Below are positions 1 through 7,782 of a stretch of 44,498 bases of DNA, piece by piece. The stretch is from CAZPMO01 sp964587515 (GTDB lineage: Bacteria > Pseudomonadota > Alphaproteobacteria > MPNO01). The DNA lies in contig CAZPMO010000017.1 of the NCBI GenBank assembly GCA_964587515.1, positions 1 to 44,498 on the forward strand. Direction: 5' to 3'. Every line of letters starts with the position of its first letter. Position 1 is the stretch's first letter. Below the pieces are notes generated by a model. That model was not told the DNA's origin. It searched no databases and saw only the letters and a program-made list of their open reading frames with translations. Position numbers and translations under genes: made by a program.

Positions 1-95
1 TGCCGGCGGAGGTCGCGAAGCAGGCGCTTGAACTCGCTTCGGCGAAACTTCCCGTGCAGACGCGTTTCGTCACCCGCATCGGCGATGGAGCATGA
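1..95 (+). CDS. rplP: 50S ribosomal protein L16, C-terminal end (partial)
   Basis: The window opens inside this gene. Reading from base 3 gives 30 residues ending TRIGDGA and a TGA stop at 93-95. The lysine-rich helix followed by a short basic tail fits the end of L16, the large-subunit protein near the peptidyl-transferase region and the A-site tRNA. Its position immediately before rpmC is the invariant order of the S10 operon, which is the main support because only a fragment is visible. The rpmC start lies 4 bases past the stop. Confidence 0.85.
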   Translation, partial: PAEVAKQALELASAKLPVQTRFVTRIGDGA

Positions 96-99
96 CGCG

Positions 100-312
100 A
101 TGAAAGGCCCGGAAGTCAAACAGAAGACGGACGACGAATTGGCCGAAATGCTGACCGATTTGAAAAAGGAGTCGCTCAACCTTCGATTCCAGAAATCAAG
201 CGGTCAGCTCGAGTCGACGGCGCGCGTCCGGTTGGTGCGGCGCGATATCGCGCGCATTCTTACCGTGCAGAATGATCGGCGTCGCGCCGCGACCGCGGCG
301 GCCGGGGAGTAA
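100..312 (+). CDS. rpmC: 50S ribosomal protein L29
   Basis: A 70-residue protein of the L29 family, which sits at the exit of the peptide tunnel and contributes to binding SRP and trigger factor. The family pattern is visible: an N-terminal helix with DELAEML and DLKKE, the conserved LNLRFQ segment, then a basic second helix (RLVRRDIARI). I chose the ATG at 100 because it gives the usual MK start; an in-frame ATG at 85 would overlap rplP. The Ala-rich end (TAAAGE) is slightly long. The stop is 4 bases before the proposed rpsQ start, consistent with translational coupling. Confidence 0.93.
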   Translation: MKGPEVKQKTDDELAEMLTDLKKESLNLRFQKSSGQLESTARVRLVRRDIARILTVQNDRRRAATAAAGE

Positions 313-316
313 AGCG

Positions 317-553
317 CTGCCGAAACGGGTACTTCAAGGAATCGTGGTCAGCGACAAGGCCGACAAGACCATCGTGGTGCGGGTTGAGCGGCGGGTGCGC
401 CATCCGCTCTACAAAAAGATCATCCGCAAGTCGAGCAAGTTTTCGGCCCATGATCCCGACAACAGTTGCAAGGAAGGCGATCGGGTGCGCATACGCGAGT
501 GCCCGCGGATTTCCAAGAACAAGAGTTGGGAAGTCGTCGCCGATGGAGCATAA
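317..553 (+). CDS. rpsQ: 30S ribosomal protein S17, apparent CTG start
   Basis: S17 binds 16S rRNA early in 30S assembly. From base 317 the protein is 78 residues in an OB fold and begins with PKRVLQGIVVS after the initiator, exactly where family members begin; HPLYKKII and FSAHDP are further S17 signatures. The codon at 317-319 is CTG, preceded by a strong Shine-Dalgarno GGGGAG at 304-309 with 7-base spacing. The only upstream ATG in frame (272) lies 41 bases inside rpmC, has no Shine-Dalgarno sequence and would add 15 unrelated residues. I therefore infer initiation at CTG; a base error in an ATG or GTG codon is the alternative. Confidence 0.88.
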   Translation: MPKRVLQGIVVSDKADKTIVVRVERRVRHPLYKKIIRKSSKFSAHDPDNSCKEGDRVRIRECPRISKNKSWEVVADGA

Positions 554-583
554 GGCCGCCCGGGCGGATAAGGATCGTTAAGT

Positions 584-952
584 ATGATACAGGCTGAAAG
601 CAATCTCGAGGTGGCGGATAATTCGGGCGCGCGTCGCGTTCAGTGCATCCGCATCCTCGGCGGATCGCGGCGGCGCTGGGCTTCGGTGGGCGATGTCATC
701 ATCGTTTCGGTGAAGGAAGCGATTCCGCGCGGACGCGTGAAAAAGGGTGACATTCATCGTGCCGTCGTAGTGCGGACTTCCAAGGAAATCCGGCGCGCCG
801 ACGGAACCTCTATTCGGTTCGACCGTAACGCGGCTGTCCTGATCAGCCCACAGGGCGAGCCCATCGGCACCCGGATCTTCGGCCCGGTGACACGCGAATT
901 GCGGGCCAGGCAATATATGAAAATCATTTCCCTGGCCCCGGAAGTGCTGTAG
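584..952 (+). CDS. rplN: 50S ribosomal protein L14
   Basis: A 122-residue protein, the usual length for L14, a subunit-interface protein that contacts 16S rRNA helix 14. It begins MIQAES, and VADNSGARRV, the GDVIIVSVKEA strand and PRGRVKKGD are the standard family blocks. One small oddity is SRRRWASVGD where many relatives have a KRRYA segment; this is within the family's range. It lies 30 bases after rpsQ and 12 bases before rplX in the spc operon. Confidence 0.96.
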   Translation: MIQAESNLEVADNSGARRVQCIRILGGSRRRWASVGDVIIVSVKEAIPRGRVKKGDIHRAVVVRTSKEIRRADGTSIRFDRNAAVLISPQGEPIGTRIFGPVTRELRARQYMKIISLAPEVL

Positions 953-964
953 CGGAGCAAATTG

Positions 965-1297
965 ATGGCCAAAAAGAACAGCAGAATCAAGCACATCCGC
1001 AAGGGCGATAACGTCATCGTCACGACCGGCCGCGACAAAGGCATGAAGGGCAGCGTGCTGCGCGTGCTGCCGTCGGACGGCCGCGTCATCGTTCAGGGTG
1101 TGAATGTCGCCAAGCGGCACACGCGTCCGACACAGACCCAGGCCGGCGGCATCGTCGACAAGGAACTGCCGATCAATGTCTCCAACATCGCGCTGGTGGA
1201 TCCCGAAAGCGGCGACGCGACGCGCGTCGGCATCCGTTTTCTCGAGGACGGTCGGAAGGTTCGCTATGCCAAGCGTTCCGGCGAAGTGATCGATTGA
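965..1297 (+). CDS. rplX: 50S ribosomal protein L24
   Basis: A 110-residue L24, one of the two assembly-initiator proteins of the 50S subunit, located near the tunnel exit. The KOW motif is clear (RKGDNVIVTTGRDKG, then GSVLRVLP), followed by NVAKRHTRP and the acidic-basic C-terminal half. A TTG directly precedes the ATG at 965; the ATG gives the normal MAKKN start and is preferred. The next gene, rplE, begins 10 bases after the stop. Confidence 0.95.
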   Translation: MAKKNSRIKHIRKGDNVIVTTGRDKGMKGSVLRVLPSDGRVIVQGVNVAKRHTRPTQTQAGGIVDKELPINVSNIALVDPESGDATRVGIRFLEDGRKVRYAKRSGEVID

Positions 1298-1307
1298 GGA
1301 CAAGACC

Positions 1308-1850
1308 ATGACCGCTCGCATGCAAGAACTTTATGAGACGGAGGTCCGACCGGCGATGCTTTCGGAGTTCGGATATAAGAACCTGATGCAGGTGCCGAAG
1401 ATCCAGAAGGTCATCGTAAACATGGGTGTCGGCGAAGCGGTCGCCGATTCCAAGAAAATCGACGCCGCGGCCCGCGAATTGACGATGATTTCCGGACAGA
1501 AACCGGTCATCATCAAAGCCAAGAGATCGGTTGCGACCTTTAAGCTGCGTGAAGGTATGCCGATCGGCGTGAAGGTCACGCTGCGACGTGACCATATGTA
1601 CGAATTTCTCGATCGCCTGATCACGATCGCCTTGCCTCGGGTTCGCGACTTTCGCGGCCTGTCGCCCAACAGCTTCGATGGACGCGGGAACTATGCGCTC
1701 GGGCTCAAGGAACAGATCGTATTTCCGGAGATCGACTACGACACGGTTGATGAAATTCGTGGAATGGACGTGGTCGTCGTGACATCGGCGAATACCGATG
1801 AAGAAGGTCGCGCCCTGTTGAAAGGTTTTCAATTCCCATTCGTCGATTGA
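1308..1850 (+). CDS. rplE: 50S ribosomal protein L5
   Basis: A 180-residue L5, which binds 5S rRNA and forms the intersubunit bridge with S13 and P-site tRNA. Key family stretches are present: NLMQVPKIQKVIVN, the TMISGQKPVI segment, KLREGMPIG, and LPRVRDFRGLSP with the P-loop region contacting tRNA. The C-terminal part (DEEGRALLKGF) matches family length. An internal ATG five codons in is a possible alternative start, but the first ATG gives the usual length. Confidence 0.96.
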   Translation: MTARMQELYETEVRPAMLSEFGYKNLMQVPKIQKVIVNMGVGEAVADSKKIDAAARELTMISGQKPVIIKAKRSVATFKLREGMPIGVKVTLRRDHMYEFLDRLITIALPRVRDFRGLSPNSFDGRGNYALGLKEQIVFPEIDYDTVDEIRGMDVVVVTSANTDEEGRALLKGFQFPFVD

Positions 1851-1879
1851 GTCGGCGTCGGGAACCTGGAGGAATTTGA

Positions 1880-2185
1880 ATGGCAAAGAAAAGCGCCATC
1901 GAGAGAAACAAAAAGCGACGGAAGATGTCGGCCGGACGCGCGGCGCGGCGCGCCGAACTGAAGGACATCGCCAACGACAAATCGCTGCCGATGGAAGACC
2001 GTTTCAGCGCGCGGTTGAAGCTTGCGAAATTGCCGCGTAATTCGGTGCCCGTGCGGATCCGCAACAGGTGCGAAATTTCGGGCCGGCCGCGTGGTTACTA
2101 TCGCAAGTTCCAGATGTCGCGCATCGCGCTCAGGGATTTGGCCTCGGCCGGTCAAATACCCGGCATGGTCAAATCGAGCTGGTAG
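1880..2185 (+). CDS. rpsN: 30S ribosomal protein S14 (zinc-independent form)
   Basis: A 101-residue S14 of the long, zinc-independent type: only one cysteine occurs in the region where the short zinc type has two CxxC pairs (here NRCEISGRPRGYY). The basic N-terminus (ERNKKRRK) and the end (IPGMVKSSW) are typical. S14 acts in the head of the 30S subunit. A GGAGG element lies just before the ATG. The stop is 10 bases before the rpsH start. Confidence 0.96.
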   Translation: MAKKSAIERNKKRRKMSAGRAARRAELKDIANDKSLPMEDRFSARLKLAKLPRNSVPVRIRNRCEISGRPRGYYRKFQMSRIALRDLASAGQIPGMVKSSW

Positions 2186-2195
2186 GGGTGTTGGT

Positions 2196-2594
2196 ATGAC
2201 AATGACGGATCCCGTCGGCGATATGCTGACACGCATTCGAAACGGACAGCGCGCCAGCAAGGATACCGTGTCGTCGCCGGCGTCGAATTTGCGCAGCAAT
2301 GTGCTCGAGGTGCTTAAGCGCGAAGGTTATATTCGCGGCTATTCCCAGCAGGAAATCGGCACGGGCATTCGCGAACTCAGCATCGAGCTTAAATATCACG
2401 AAGGCGATCCGGTGATCCGCGAGATCAAGCGGGTTTCCAAGCCGGGCCGTCGCGTTTATTCGAAAATCAAGGATTTGCCCAGGGTTTATAACGGGCTTGG
2501 CATTTCCATCCTGTCGACGCCCCAGGGCGTGATGTCGGATACGGAAGCGCGCACCGCGAATGTCGGCGGTGAAATCATTTGCATGGTGTTTTAG
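2196..2594 (+). CDS. rpsH: 30S ribosomal protein S8
   Basis: A 132-residue S8, a primary 16S rRNA binder in the platform and, in enterobacteria, the translational repressor of the spc operon. MTDPVGDMLTRIRN at the N-terminus and GISILSTPQGVMSD at the C-terminal rRNA-binding region are diagnostic. I chose ATG 2196 because AGGGG lies before it; the frame is open further upstream into rpsN, but no family member has such an extension. An ATG at 2202 would remove only two residues. Confidence 0.96.
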   Translation: MTMTDPVGDMLTRIRNGQRASKDTVSSPASNLRSNVLEVLKREGYIRGYSQQEIGTGIRELSIELKYHEGDPVIREIKRVSKPGRRVYSKIKDLPRVYNGLGISILSTPQGVMSDTEARTANVGGEIICMVF

Positions 2595-2603
2595 GAGCGA
2601 ACC

Positions 2604-3137
2604 ATGTCGAGAGTTGGTCAATTGCCCGTCACCGTACCGCAGGGCGTCGATGTTCAGATCGCCGGTAAGGAAATTACCGCGAAGGGAAAGCTCGGCCAGT
2701 TGAGCCTGACCCTGACCGACGATGTCGACCTGAAACGCGAAGACGATCAGCTTATCGTCACGCCGCGCGGCGAATCCAAGCGTTCGAGGGCCATGTGGGG
2801 CACGTCGCGCAGCTTGCTCAACAATATGGTGACGGGCGTCAATGAAGGTTTCAAGGTCGCGTTGGAGATCAACGGCGTTGGTTATCGCGCCGCGGTCGAA
2901 GGCAAGGAACTGGTGCTCCAACTGGGATACAGTCACGAAATTCGCCATCTTATTCCCGAGGGCATCAAGATCGCTTGCGAGCGGCCGACCCATATTGAGG
3001 TGTCAGGCGCCGATCGTCAGAAAGTCGGGCAGGTGGCGTCGGAAATTCGCGGATACCGCAAACCCGAACCCTATAAGGGCAAGGGCATCAAATACGTCGA
3101 TGAATACCTGATCCGCAAGGAAGGCAAGAAGAAGTAG
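2604..3137 (+). CDS. rplF: 50S ribosomal protein L6
   Basis: A 177-residue L6 made of two similar domains, located near the factor-binding site and sarcin-ricin loop. Family features include MSRVGQLPV at the start, the first-domain motif TAKGKLGQLS, and the conserved C-terminal signature KPEPYKGKGIKY. It ends in a Lys-rich tail (KEGKKK). Spacing to rpsH is 9 bases and to rplR 10 bases, as expected for the spc operon. Confidence 0.97.
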   Translation: MSRVGQLPVTVPQGVDVQIAGKEITAKGKLGQLSLTLTDDVDLKREDDQLIVTPRGESKRSRAMWGTSRSLLNNMVTGVNEGFKVALEINGVGYRAAVEGKELVLQLGYSHEIRHLIPEGIKIACERPTHIEVSGADRQKVGQVASEIRGYRKPEPYKGKGIKYVDEYLIRKEGKKK

Positions 3138-3147
3138 GAACGCGACC

Positions 3148-3510
3148 ATGGCCACGACCAAACAGTTAAAGGACCGGCGGCGCAACCGCGTACGCCGGCA
3201 TATCGGAAAAGGACAAGGCGTGCGCCCGCGTCTGACCGTGTTCCGCTCCAACAAGAATATTTATGCCCAGATCATCGATGATTTGCATGGCCTGACCCTG
3301 GCTTCGGCGTCGAGTCTGGAAAAGGACATCAAGGGAAGTCTGAAGTCGGGCTCGGATTCCGACGCCGCGCTCGCGGTCGGCAAGCTGATCGCCGAACGGG
3401 CCTCTGCGAACGGTGTGAAGGAAGTCGTGTTCGATCGCGGCGCCTATATGTTTCACGGTCGCGTCAAGGCGCTGGCCGATGCCGCCCGCGAAGGCGGGCT
3501 GGCGTTTTAA
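3148..3510 (+). CDS. rplR: 50S ribosomal protein L18
   Basis: A 120-residue L18, which brings 5S rRNA to the central protuberance together with L5 and L25. The strongly basic N-terminal arm (KDRRRNRVRRHIG) precedes PRLTVFRSNKNIYAQIIDD, and the end VKALADAAREGGLAF is the classic L18 tail. The length and place between rplF and rpsE are standard. Confidence 0.96.
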   Translation: MATTKQLKDRRRNRVRRHIGKGQGVRPRLTVFRSNKNIYAQIIDDLHGLTLASASSLEKDIKGSLKSGSDSDAALAVGKLIAERASANGVKEVVFDRGAYMFHGRVKALADAAREGGLAF

Positions 3511-3531
3511 CAAAGTTTGAGGGAACCAGCG

Positions 3532-4092
3532 ATGGCGCGTGGCCCAAGATCCAACGACCAGTCCCAGGACCAGAACGAACTGGTCGACAAGTTGGTAAGC
3601 ATCAATCGGGTGGCTAAGGTGGTCAAGGGTGGCCGCCGCTTCGGTTTTGCCGCCCTGGTTGTGGTCGGCGACGCCAAGGGGCGCGTCGGATACGGTACCG
3701 GTAAGGCGCGTGAAGTGCCGGAAGCGATCCGCAAGGCGACTGAAAAGGCGAAACGTTCGCTGGTGCGCGTGCCGCTCCGCGAAGGCCGGACACTGCATCA
3801 CGATGTGAAAGGCCGATTTGGCGCGGGCAAGGTGGTGCTGCGGGCGGCTCCGGCCGGCACCGGCATCATCGCCGGCGGGCCGATGCGCGCCGTGTTTGAA
3901 ACGCTGGGTGTTCAGGACGTGGTCGCGAAATCGGTTGGCTCGCCTAATCCGCACAACATGGTCAAGGCGACCTTCGATGCCCTGCAGCACCTGAATTCAC
4001 CACGCATGGTGGCGACGCGCCGCGGTAAGAAGGTGGGCGATATCGTCGGTCGCCGCGGTGCCGATAGCGCCGGCGAAGAGGCGAGGGCCTGA
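3532..4092 (+). CDS. rpsE: 30S ribosomal protein S5
   Basis: A 186-residue S5, needed for decoding fidelity and mRNA unwinding at the entry channel. The double-stranded RNA-binding N-terminal domain (VKGGRRFGFAALVVVGD) and the C-terminal domain with GTGIIAGGPMRAVFE are plain. An upstream TTG at 3517 is in frame, but the ATG at 3532 has GAGGGAA 8 bases before it and gives the normal MAR start. The C-terminus carries an acidic tail (DSAGEEARA). rpmD begins 2 bases after the stop. Confidence 0.96.
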   Translation: MARGPRSNDQSQDQNELVDKLVSINRVAKVVKGGRRFGFAALVVVGDAKGRVGYGTGKAREVPEAIRKATEKAKRSLVRVPLREGRTLHHDVKGRFGAGKVVLRAAPAGTGIIAGGPMRAVFETLGVQDVVAKSVGSPNPHNMVKATFDALQHLNSPRMVATRRGKKVGDIVGRRGADSAGEEARA

Positions 4093-4094
4093 TT

Positions 4095-4277
4095 ATGGCG
4101 ACGGTCAAGGTAACCCAGACGGGCAGTCCGATCGGACGGCGGAATGATCAACGGGCGACGCTGATCGGCCTCGGCCTGAACAAGATGCATCGTACGCGTG
4201 AGCTGGAAGACACGCCCTCCGTGCGCGGCATGATCGCGAAAGTCAGCCACCTCGTGACGGTCGACGAACAGAAATAA
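4095..4277 (+). CDS. rpmD: 50S ribosomal protein L30
   Basis: A 60-residue L30, a small protein of the 50S subunit absent from some bacteria. The visible family pattern is VKVTQTGSPIGRR, then QRATLIGLGLNKM and a final segment in which VRGMIAKVSHLV packs as the second helix and strand. It follows rpsE by 2 bases and precedes rplO by 44 bases, the fixed order of the spc operon. Confidence 0.95.
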   Translation: MATVKVTQTGSPIGRRNDQRATLIGLGLNKMHRTRELEDTPSVRGMIAKVSHLVTVDEQK

Positions 4278-4321
4278 CAAGCCTCGCGCCGTATGCCGGC
4301 GCCGGGCCAGGAGATCGTTCG

Positions 4322-4816
4322 ATGAAGCTTAACGAGCTTTCCGATAACGCGGGCGCGCATCACAAGCGTAAGCGTGTCGGCCGTGGAATCGGGTCCGGCA
4401 AGGGCAAGACCTCTGGCAAGGGACACAAGGGCCAGAAATCTCGCAGCGGCGTTTCGCTTCTTGGTTTCGAAGGCGGTCAGATGCCGCTTCATCGGCGCCT
4501 GCCGAAACGCGGGTTCGTCAACATATTTCGCAAGAAATACCGGGCGATCAATCTCGACCGGGTGCAGACCGCGATCGATGCGGGCAAGCTCGACGCGTCG
4601 GCGCCGATTACCGAGGCTGCGCTGCGCGACGCCGGTTTGGTAAAAAATCTTCGCGACGGCATACGGATACTTGCAAAAGGCGAGATCAAAACCAAAATTA
4701 ATCTCCAGGTGACAGGCGCATCCAAGGCCGCGGTCGCCGCCGTCGAGGCGGCCGGCGGCACCATCGCCGTCACGGCGCCCCCTAAAGCCGACGTGGGAGC
4801 GTCAACCGGAGACTGA
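4322..4816 (+). CDS. rplO: 50S ribosomal protein L15
   Basis: A 164-residue L15, a late-assembling 50S protein. The Gly- and basic-rich N-terminus that threads into rRNA is clear (RVGRGIGSGKGKT, GHKGQKSRSG), followed by GFEGGQMPLHRRLPKRGF and the globular C-terminal domain. The end is extended by an Ala/Gly/Thr-rich stretch. AGGAG at 4309-4313 supports the ATG. One base separates its stop from the secY start. Confidence 0.96.
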   Translation: MKLNELSDNAGAHHKRKRVGRGIGSGKGKTSGKGHKGQKSRSGVSLLGFEGGQMPLHRRLPKRGFVNIFRKKYRAINLDRVQTAIDAGKLDASAPITEAALRDAGLVKNLRDGIRILAKGEIKTKINLQVTGASKAAVAAVEAAGGTIAVTAPPKADVGASTGD

Positions 4817-4817
4817 T

Positions 4818-6161
4818 ATGGCGTCCGCCGCCGAACAACTTGCCTCTCAAATCAATTTCGGAAACTTTGGGAAGGCGAAGGAACTTCAGAAGCGTATCTG
4901 GTTTACGCTGGGCGCGCTGATCGTCTATCGGCTGGGTACCTATATCCCGCTGCCGGGCATCAACCCCGGCATCCTCCAGGACATTTTCAGCCAACAGGCC
5001 GGCGGCATCCTCGGCATGTTCGACATGTTCGCCGGCGGCGCGTTCGGCCGCATGACGATCTTCGCGCTGAACATCATGCCGTACATCTCGGCGATGATCA
5101 TCATGCAGCTGCTGACCGCGGTCTCGCCCTATTTCGAGCAGCTCAAGAAAGAAGGCGAGCCGGGCCGCAAGAAGATGAACCAGTATACCCGCTACGGGAC
5201 CGTGGTTCTCGCGGCGTTGCAGGCCTATGGCATCGCCGCGGGTCTCGAGGGCATGACCGGCTCCCAAGGTTCCGCGGTGCAGGACCCCGGCATGTTCTTC
5301 CGGGCTACCACGGTGATTACCTTGGTCGGCGGCACCATCTTCCTGATGTGGCTGGGCGAACAGATCACCGCGCGCGGCGTCGGTAACGGAATCTCACTGA
5401 TCATTTTCTCGGGTATCGTCGCCAACCTGCCGTCCTCGCTCGCCGGCACGCTGGAACTCGGCCGCACCGGCGCGTTGGGCGCCGGAACGATCATCATGCT
5501 GATGGTCCTGGCGATCGGGGTGATCATGGTCATCGTTTTCGTCGAACGGGCCCAGCGGCGCGTCCTCGTGCAGTATCCCAAACGTCAGGTGGGAAACCGG
5601 ATGTTCGGTGGCGAGGCTTCGCATATTCCGCTGAAGATAAACACCGCGGGTGTGATCCCGCCGATTTTCGCAAGCTCGCTACTGCTGATGCCGATCACGG
5701 TGGCGGGTTTTTCCGCTGGCAGCGGCCCCGAATGGATTACCGAAGTGACCGCGCTTCTCGGTCGCGGCCAGCCGCTCTACCTGATCATCTACGCGTCGCT
5801 GATCGCGTTCTTCGCCTTCTTCTATACCGCGGTCGTATTCAACCCGGCGGAGACGGCGGACAATTTGAAGAAATATGGCGGGTTCGTTCCTGGAATCCGG
5901 CCCGGCAAGAATACCGCCGATCATCTTGATTTTATCCTGACCCGCCTGACGGTGGTGGGCGCGATCTATCTGACGCTGGTCAGCATCATGCCGGAAATCC
6001 TGATCTCACAATATGCCGTGCCCTTCTATTTCGGCGGCACCAGTTTGCTGATCGTGGTTACGGTGACCATGGATACGGTGGCGCAGGTCCAGTCGCATCT
6101 GTTGGCGCACCAATATGAAGGGTTGATCAAGAAATCCAAGCTGAGGGGTCGGCGCGGATGA
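4818..6161 (+). CDS. secY: Preprotein translocase subunit SecY
   Basis: A 447-residue SecY, the channel of the Sec translocon in the inner membrane, partner of SecE, SecG and SecA. Ten membrane segments can be traced. Signatures include GTYIPLPGIN at the start, the plug region DMFAGGAFGRMTIFALN with IMPYISAMIIMQLL, the cytoplasmic loop ERAQRRVLVQYPKRQ, and FVPGIRPGKNTADHL before the last helices. Length is typical. The stop overlaps the adk start by four bases (ATGA), which implies translational coupling. Confidence 0.98.
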   Translation: MASAAEQLASQINFGNFGKAKELQKRIWFTLGALIVYRLGTYIPLPGINPGILQDIFSQQAGGILGMFDMFAGGAFGRMTIFALNIMPYISAMIIMQLLTAVSPYFEQLKKEGEPGRKKMNQYTRYGTVVLAALQAYGIAAGLEGMTGSQGSAVQDPGMFFRATTVITLVGGTIFLMWLGEQITARGVGNGISLIIFSGIVANLPSSLAGTLELGRTGALGAGTIIMLMVLAIGVIMVIVFVERAQRRVLVQYPKRQVGNRMFGGEASHIPLKINTAGVIPPIFASSLLLMPITVAGFSAGSGPEWITEVTALLGRGQPLYLIIYASLIAFFAFFYTAVVFNPAETADNLKKYGGFVPGIRPGKNTADHLDFILTRLTVVGAIYLTLVSIMPEILISQYAVPFYFGGTSLLIVVTVTMDTVAQVQSHLLAHQYEGLIKKSKLRGRRG

Positions 6162-6820
6162 ATTTTATATTTCTCGGACCGCCGGGCGCCGGTAAGGGCA
6201 CCCAGGCGCGGCTGGTGCAGGAAAAATACGGGCTTATTCAACTCTCGACCGGCGACATGCTGCGGGCGGCGGTCAGCGCCGGCAGCGAGCTTGGCCAAAA
6301 GGCCCAGAAGATTATCGATGCCGGGAAGCTTGTTCCGGACGCCATCATGACCGGGATGCTGGCCGAGCGCATCGCCGAAGCCGATTGCGAAAACGGGTTC
6401 ATCCTGGACGGATTTCCGCGTACCGAGGCGCAGGCCGAGGCGCTGGACAAGATTCTGGGCGCCCAGGGCAAGCAACTCGATGCGGTGATCGAGATCAAAG
6501 TCGACGACCAAGCCCTTGTGCGGCGGATTACCGGCCGGTTCACGTGCTCGAAATGCGGGGCGGGGTATCACGATGAATTCCTCCGGCCCGCCCAACCCGG
6601 GATCTGTGACACCTGTGGCGGGACCGAATTCGCCCGGCGGACCGACGATAACGAGAAAACCGTGGTGGAGCGGCTGACCGCCTACCACGTCCAGACCGAG
6701 CCCTTGCTGCCTTATTACCGACGGACGGGCAAGCTCCATACAGTTGATGGAATGGCCGAAATCGGCGAAGTAACACGGCAGATCATGGCGGTGGTCGATA
6801 GTTCGCTGGAACGGGTCTAA
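6158..6820 (+). CDS. adk: Adenylate kinase, zinc-LID form
   Basis: Adenylate kinase interconverts ATP, ADP and AMP in the cytoplasm. The P-loop GPPGAGKGT is at residues 8-16, the AMP-binding part includes LSTGDMLR, and ILDGFPRT is at 82-89. The LID carries four cysteines at 130, 133, 150 and 153 (CSKC and CDTC), the pattern that binds structural zinc in many bacteria but not in E. coli. At 220 residues it is the long form. It starts inside the secY stop, so it depends on spc operon transcription; a new promoter follows it. Confidence 0.97.
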   Translation: MNFIFLGPPGAGKGTQARLVQEKYGLIQLSTGDMLRAAVSAGSELGQKAQKIIDAGKLVPDAIMTGMLAERIAEADCENGFILDGFPRTEAQAEALDKILGAQGKQLDAVIEIKVDDQALVRRITGRFTCSKCGAGYHDEFLRPAQPGICDTCGGTEFARRTDDNEKTVVERLTAYHVQTEPLLPYYRRTGKLHTVDGMAEIGEVTRQIMAVVDSSLERV

Positions 6821-6824
6821 GTGG

Positions 6825-6852
6825 TTGACTTGCGTATGTTTGTTCTTATAAT
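6825..6852 (+). promoter_or_regulatory. Sigma70-type promoter for rpsM-rpsK-rpoA-rplQ
   Basis: TTGACT at 6825-6830 and a perfect TATAAT at 6847-6852 are separated by 16 bases. They lie in the 95-base space between adk and rpsM, so the alpha operon can be transcribed independently of spc. The predicted start near 6859 leaves a leader of about 57 bases before the rpsM GTG. This is inferred from sequence only. Confidence 0.7.
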
Positions 6853-6915
6853 CCCGCCGCTTGGTCATCGGCGGTGGCCGGGCCCCACAACTATACCCTT
6901 CAAGGAGGATGCGAC

Positions 6916-7278
6916 GTGGCGCGATTAGCGGGCGTCAATTTACCGAACAAACCGATCGCGATCGCGCTGACCTATATCTACGGAATTGGGCGGACAAGCG
7001 CGCGCGATATCTGCGGCAAGGCGGCTGTCACCGCGGAAATGCGAGCCAATGATCTTGGTGACGATGAGTTGACGCGAATTCGCGAGATTATCGACCGCGA
7101 TTATCGGATCGAGGGCGATCTTCGACGCGAAACCGCGATGAATATCAAACGATTGATGGATCTCGGCTGCTATCGGGGGATGCGTCATCGGCGCGGGCTC
7201 CCGGTGCGTGGGCAGCGGACACACACGAATGCGCGCACCCGTAAGGGACGCGCCCGGCCAATCGCCGGTAAGAAATAG
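6916..7278 (+). CDS. rpsM: 30S ribosomal protein S13 (GTG start)
   Basis: A 120-residue S13, which contacts P-site tRNA and L5 across the subunit interface. ARLAGVNLPNKPIAIALTYI is the family N-terminus, and GMRHRRGLPVRGQRTHTN the basic C-terminal signature. GTG at 6916 is chosen because AAGGAGG at 6902-6908 lies 7 bases ahead and the next residues match the normal MAR start. An in-frame start at 6874 would add 14 unrelated residues. Confidence 0.96.
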   Translation: MARLAGVNLPNKPIAIALTYIYGIGRTSARDICGKAAVTAEMRANDLGDDELTRIREIIDRDYRIEGDLRRETAMNIKRLMDLGCYRGMRHRRGLPVRGQRTHTNARTRKGRARPIAGKK

Positions 7279-7303
7279 CTCCTGGAACTTAACGAGGTAG
7301 CGT

Positions 7304-7696
7304 ATGGCTAGGAGTACATCTCCAAGGGTACGGCGTCGCGAACGCAAGAACATCACATCCGGCGTCGCCCATGTGAGCGCGACGTTCAACAACACGATGA
7401 TCACGATTACCGATGCGCAGGGAAATGCGATTTCCTGGTCGTCGGCCGGGTCCCAGGGTTTTAAGGGGTCGCGTAAATCGACGCCTTACGCGGCGCAGGT
7501 CGCCGCCGAGGACGCGGGGAAGAAGGCCATGGAGCATGGCATGAAGACTCTCGAAATCGAAGTCAAGGGTCCGGGTTCGGGGCGCGAATCCGCGCTGCGC
7601 GCCCTGCAGGCCGTCGGCTTTACCATCACGTCGATCCGGGACGTGACGCCGATACCCCATAACGGGTGCCGGCCCCGTAAACGCCGACGCGTCTAA
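7304..7696 (+). CDS. rpsK: 30S ribosomal protein S11
   Basis: A 130-residue S11, located in the platform near the mRNA exit and Shine-Dalgarno helix. ITSGVAHVSATFNNT and the G-rich PGSGRESALRALQ are family blocks, and it ends with the invariant IPHNGCRPRKRRRV. The N-terminal basic arm (SPRVRRRERK) is typical of proteobacteria. It is 25 bases downstream of rpsM. Confidence 0.97.
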   Translation: MARSTSPRVRRRERKNITSGVAHVSATFNNTMITITDAQGNAISWSSAGSQGFKGSRKSTPYAAQVAAEDAGKKAMEHGMKTLEIEVKGPGSGRESALRALQAVGFTITSIRDVTPIPHNGCRPRKRRRV

Positions 7697-7782
7697 CCGA
7701 CTGGCCGGCGCCCGGACACTGACGTCCGGCCCCGCCGCTTTTGGACCGCCACCTAACAGGCTTTCCGCCGAGGAAAATGCTA

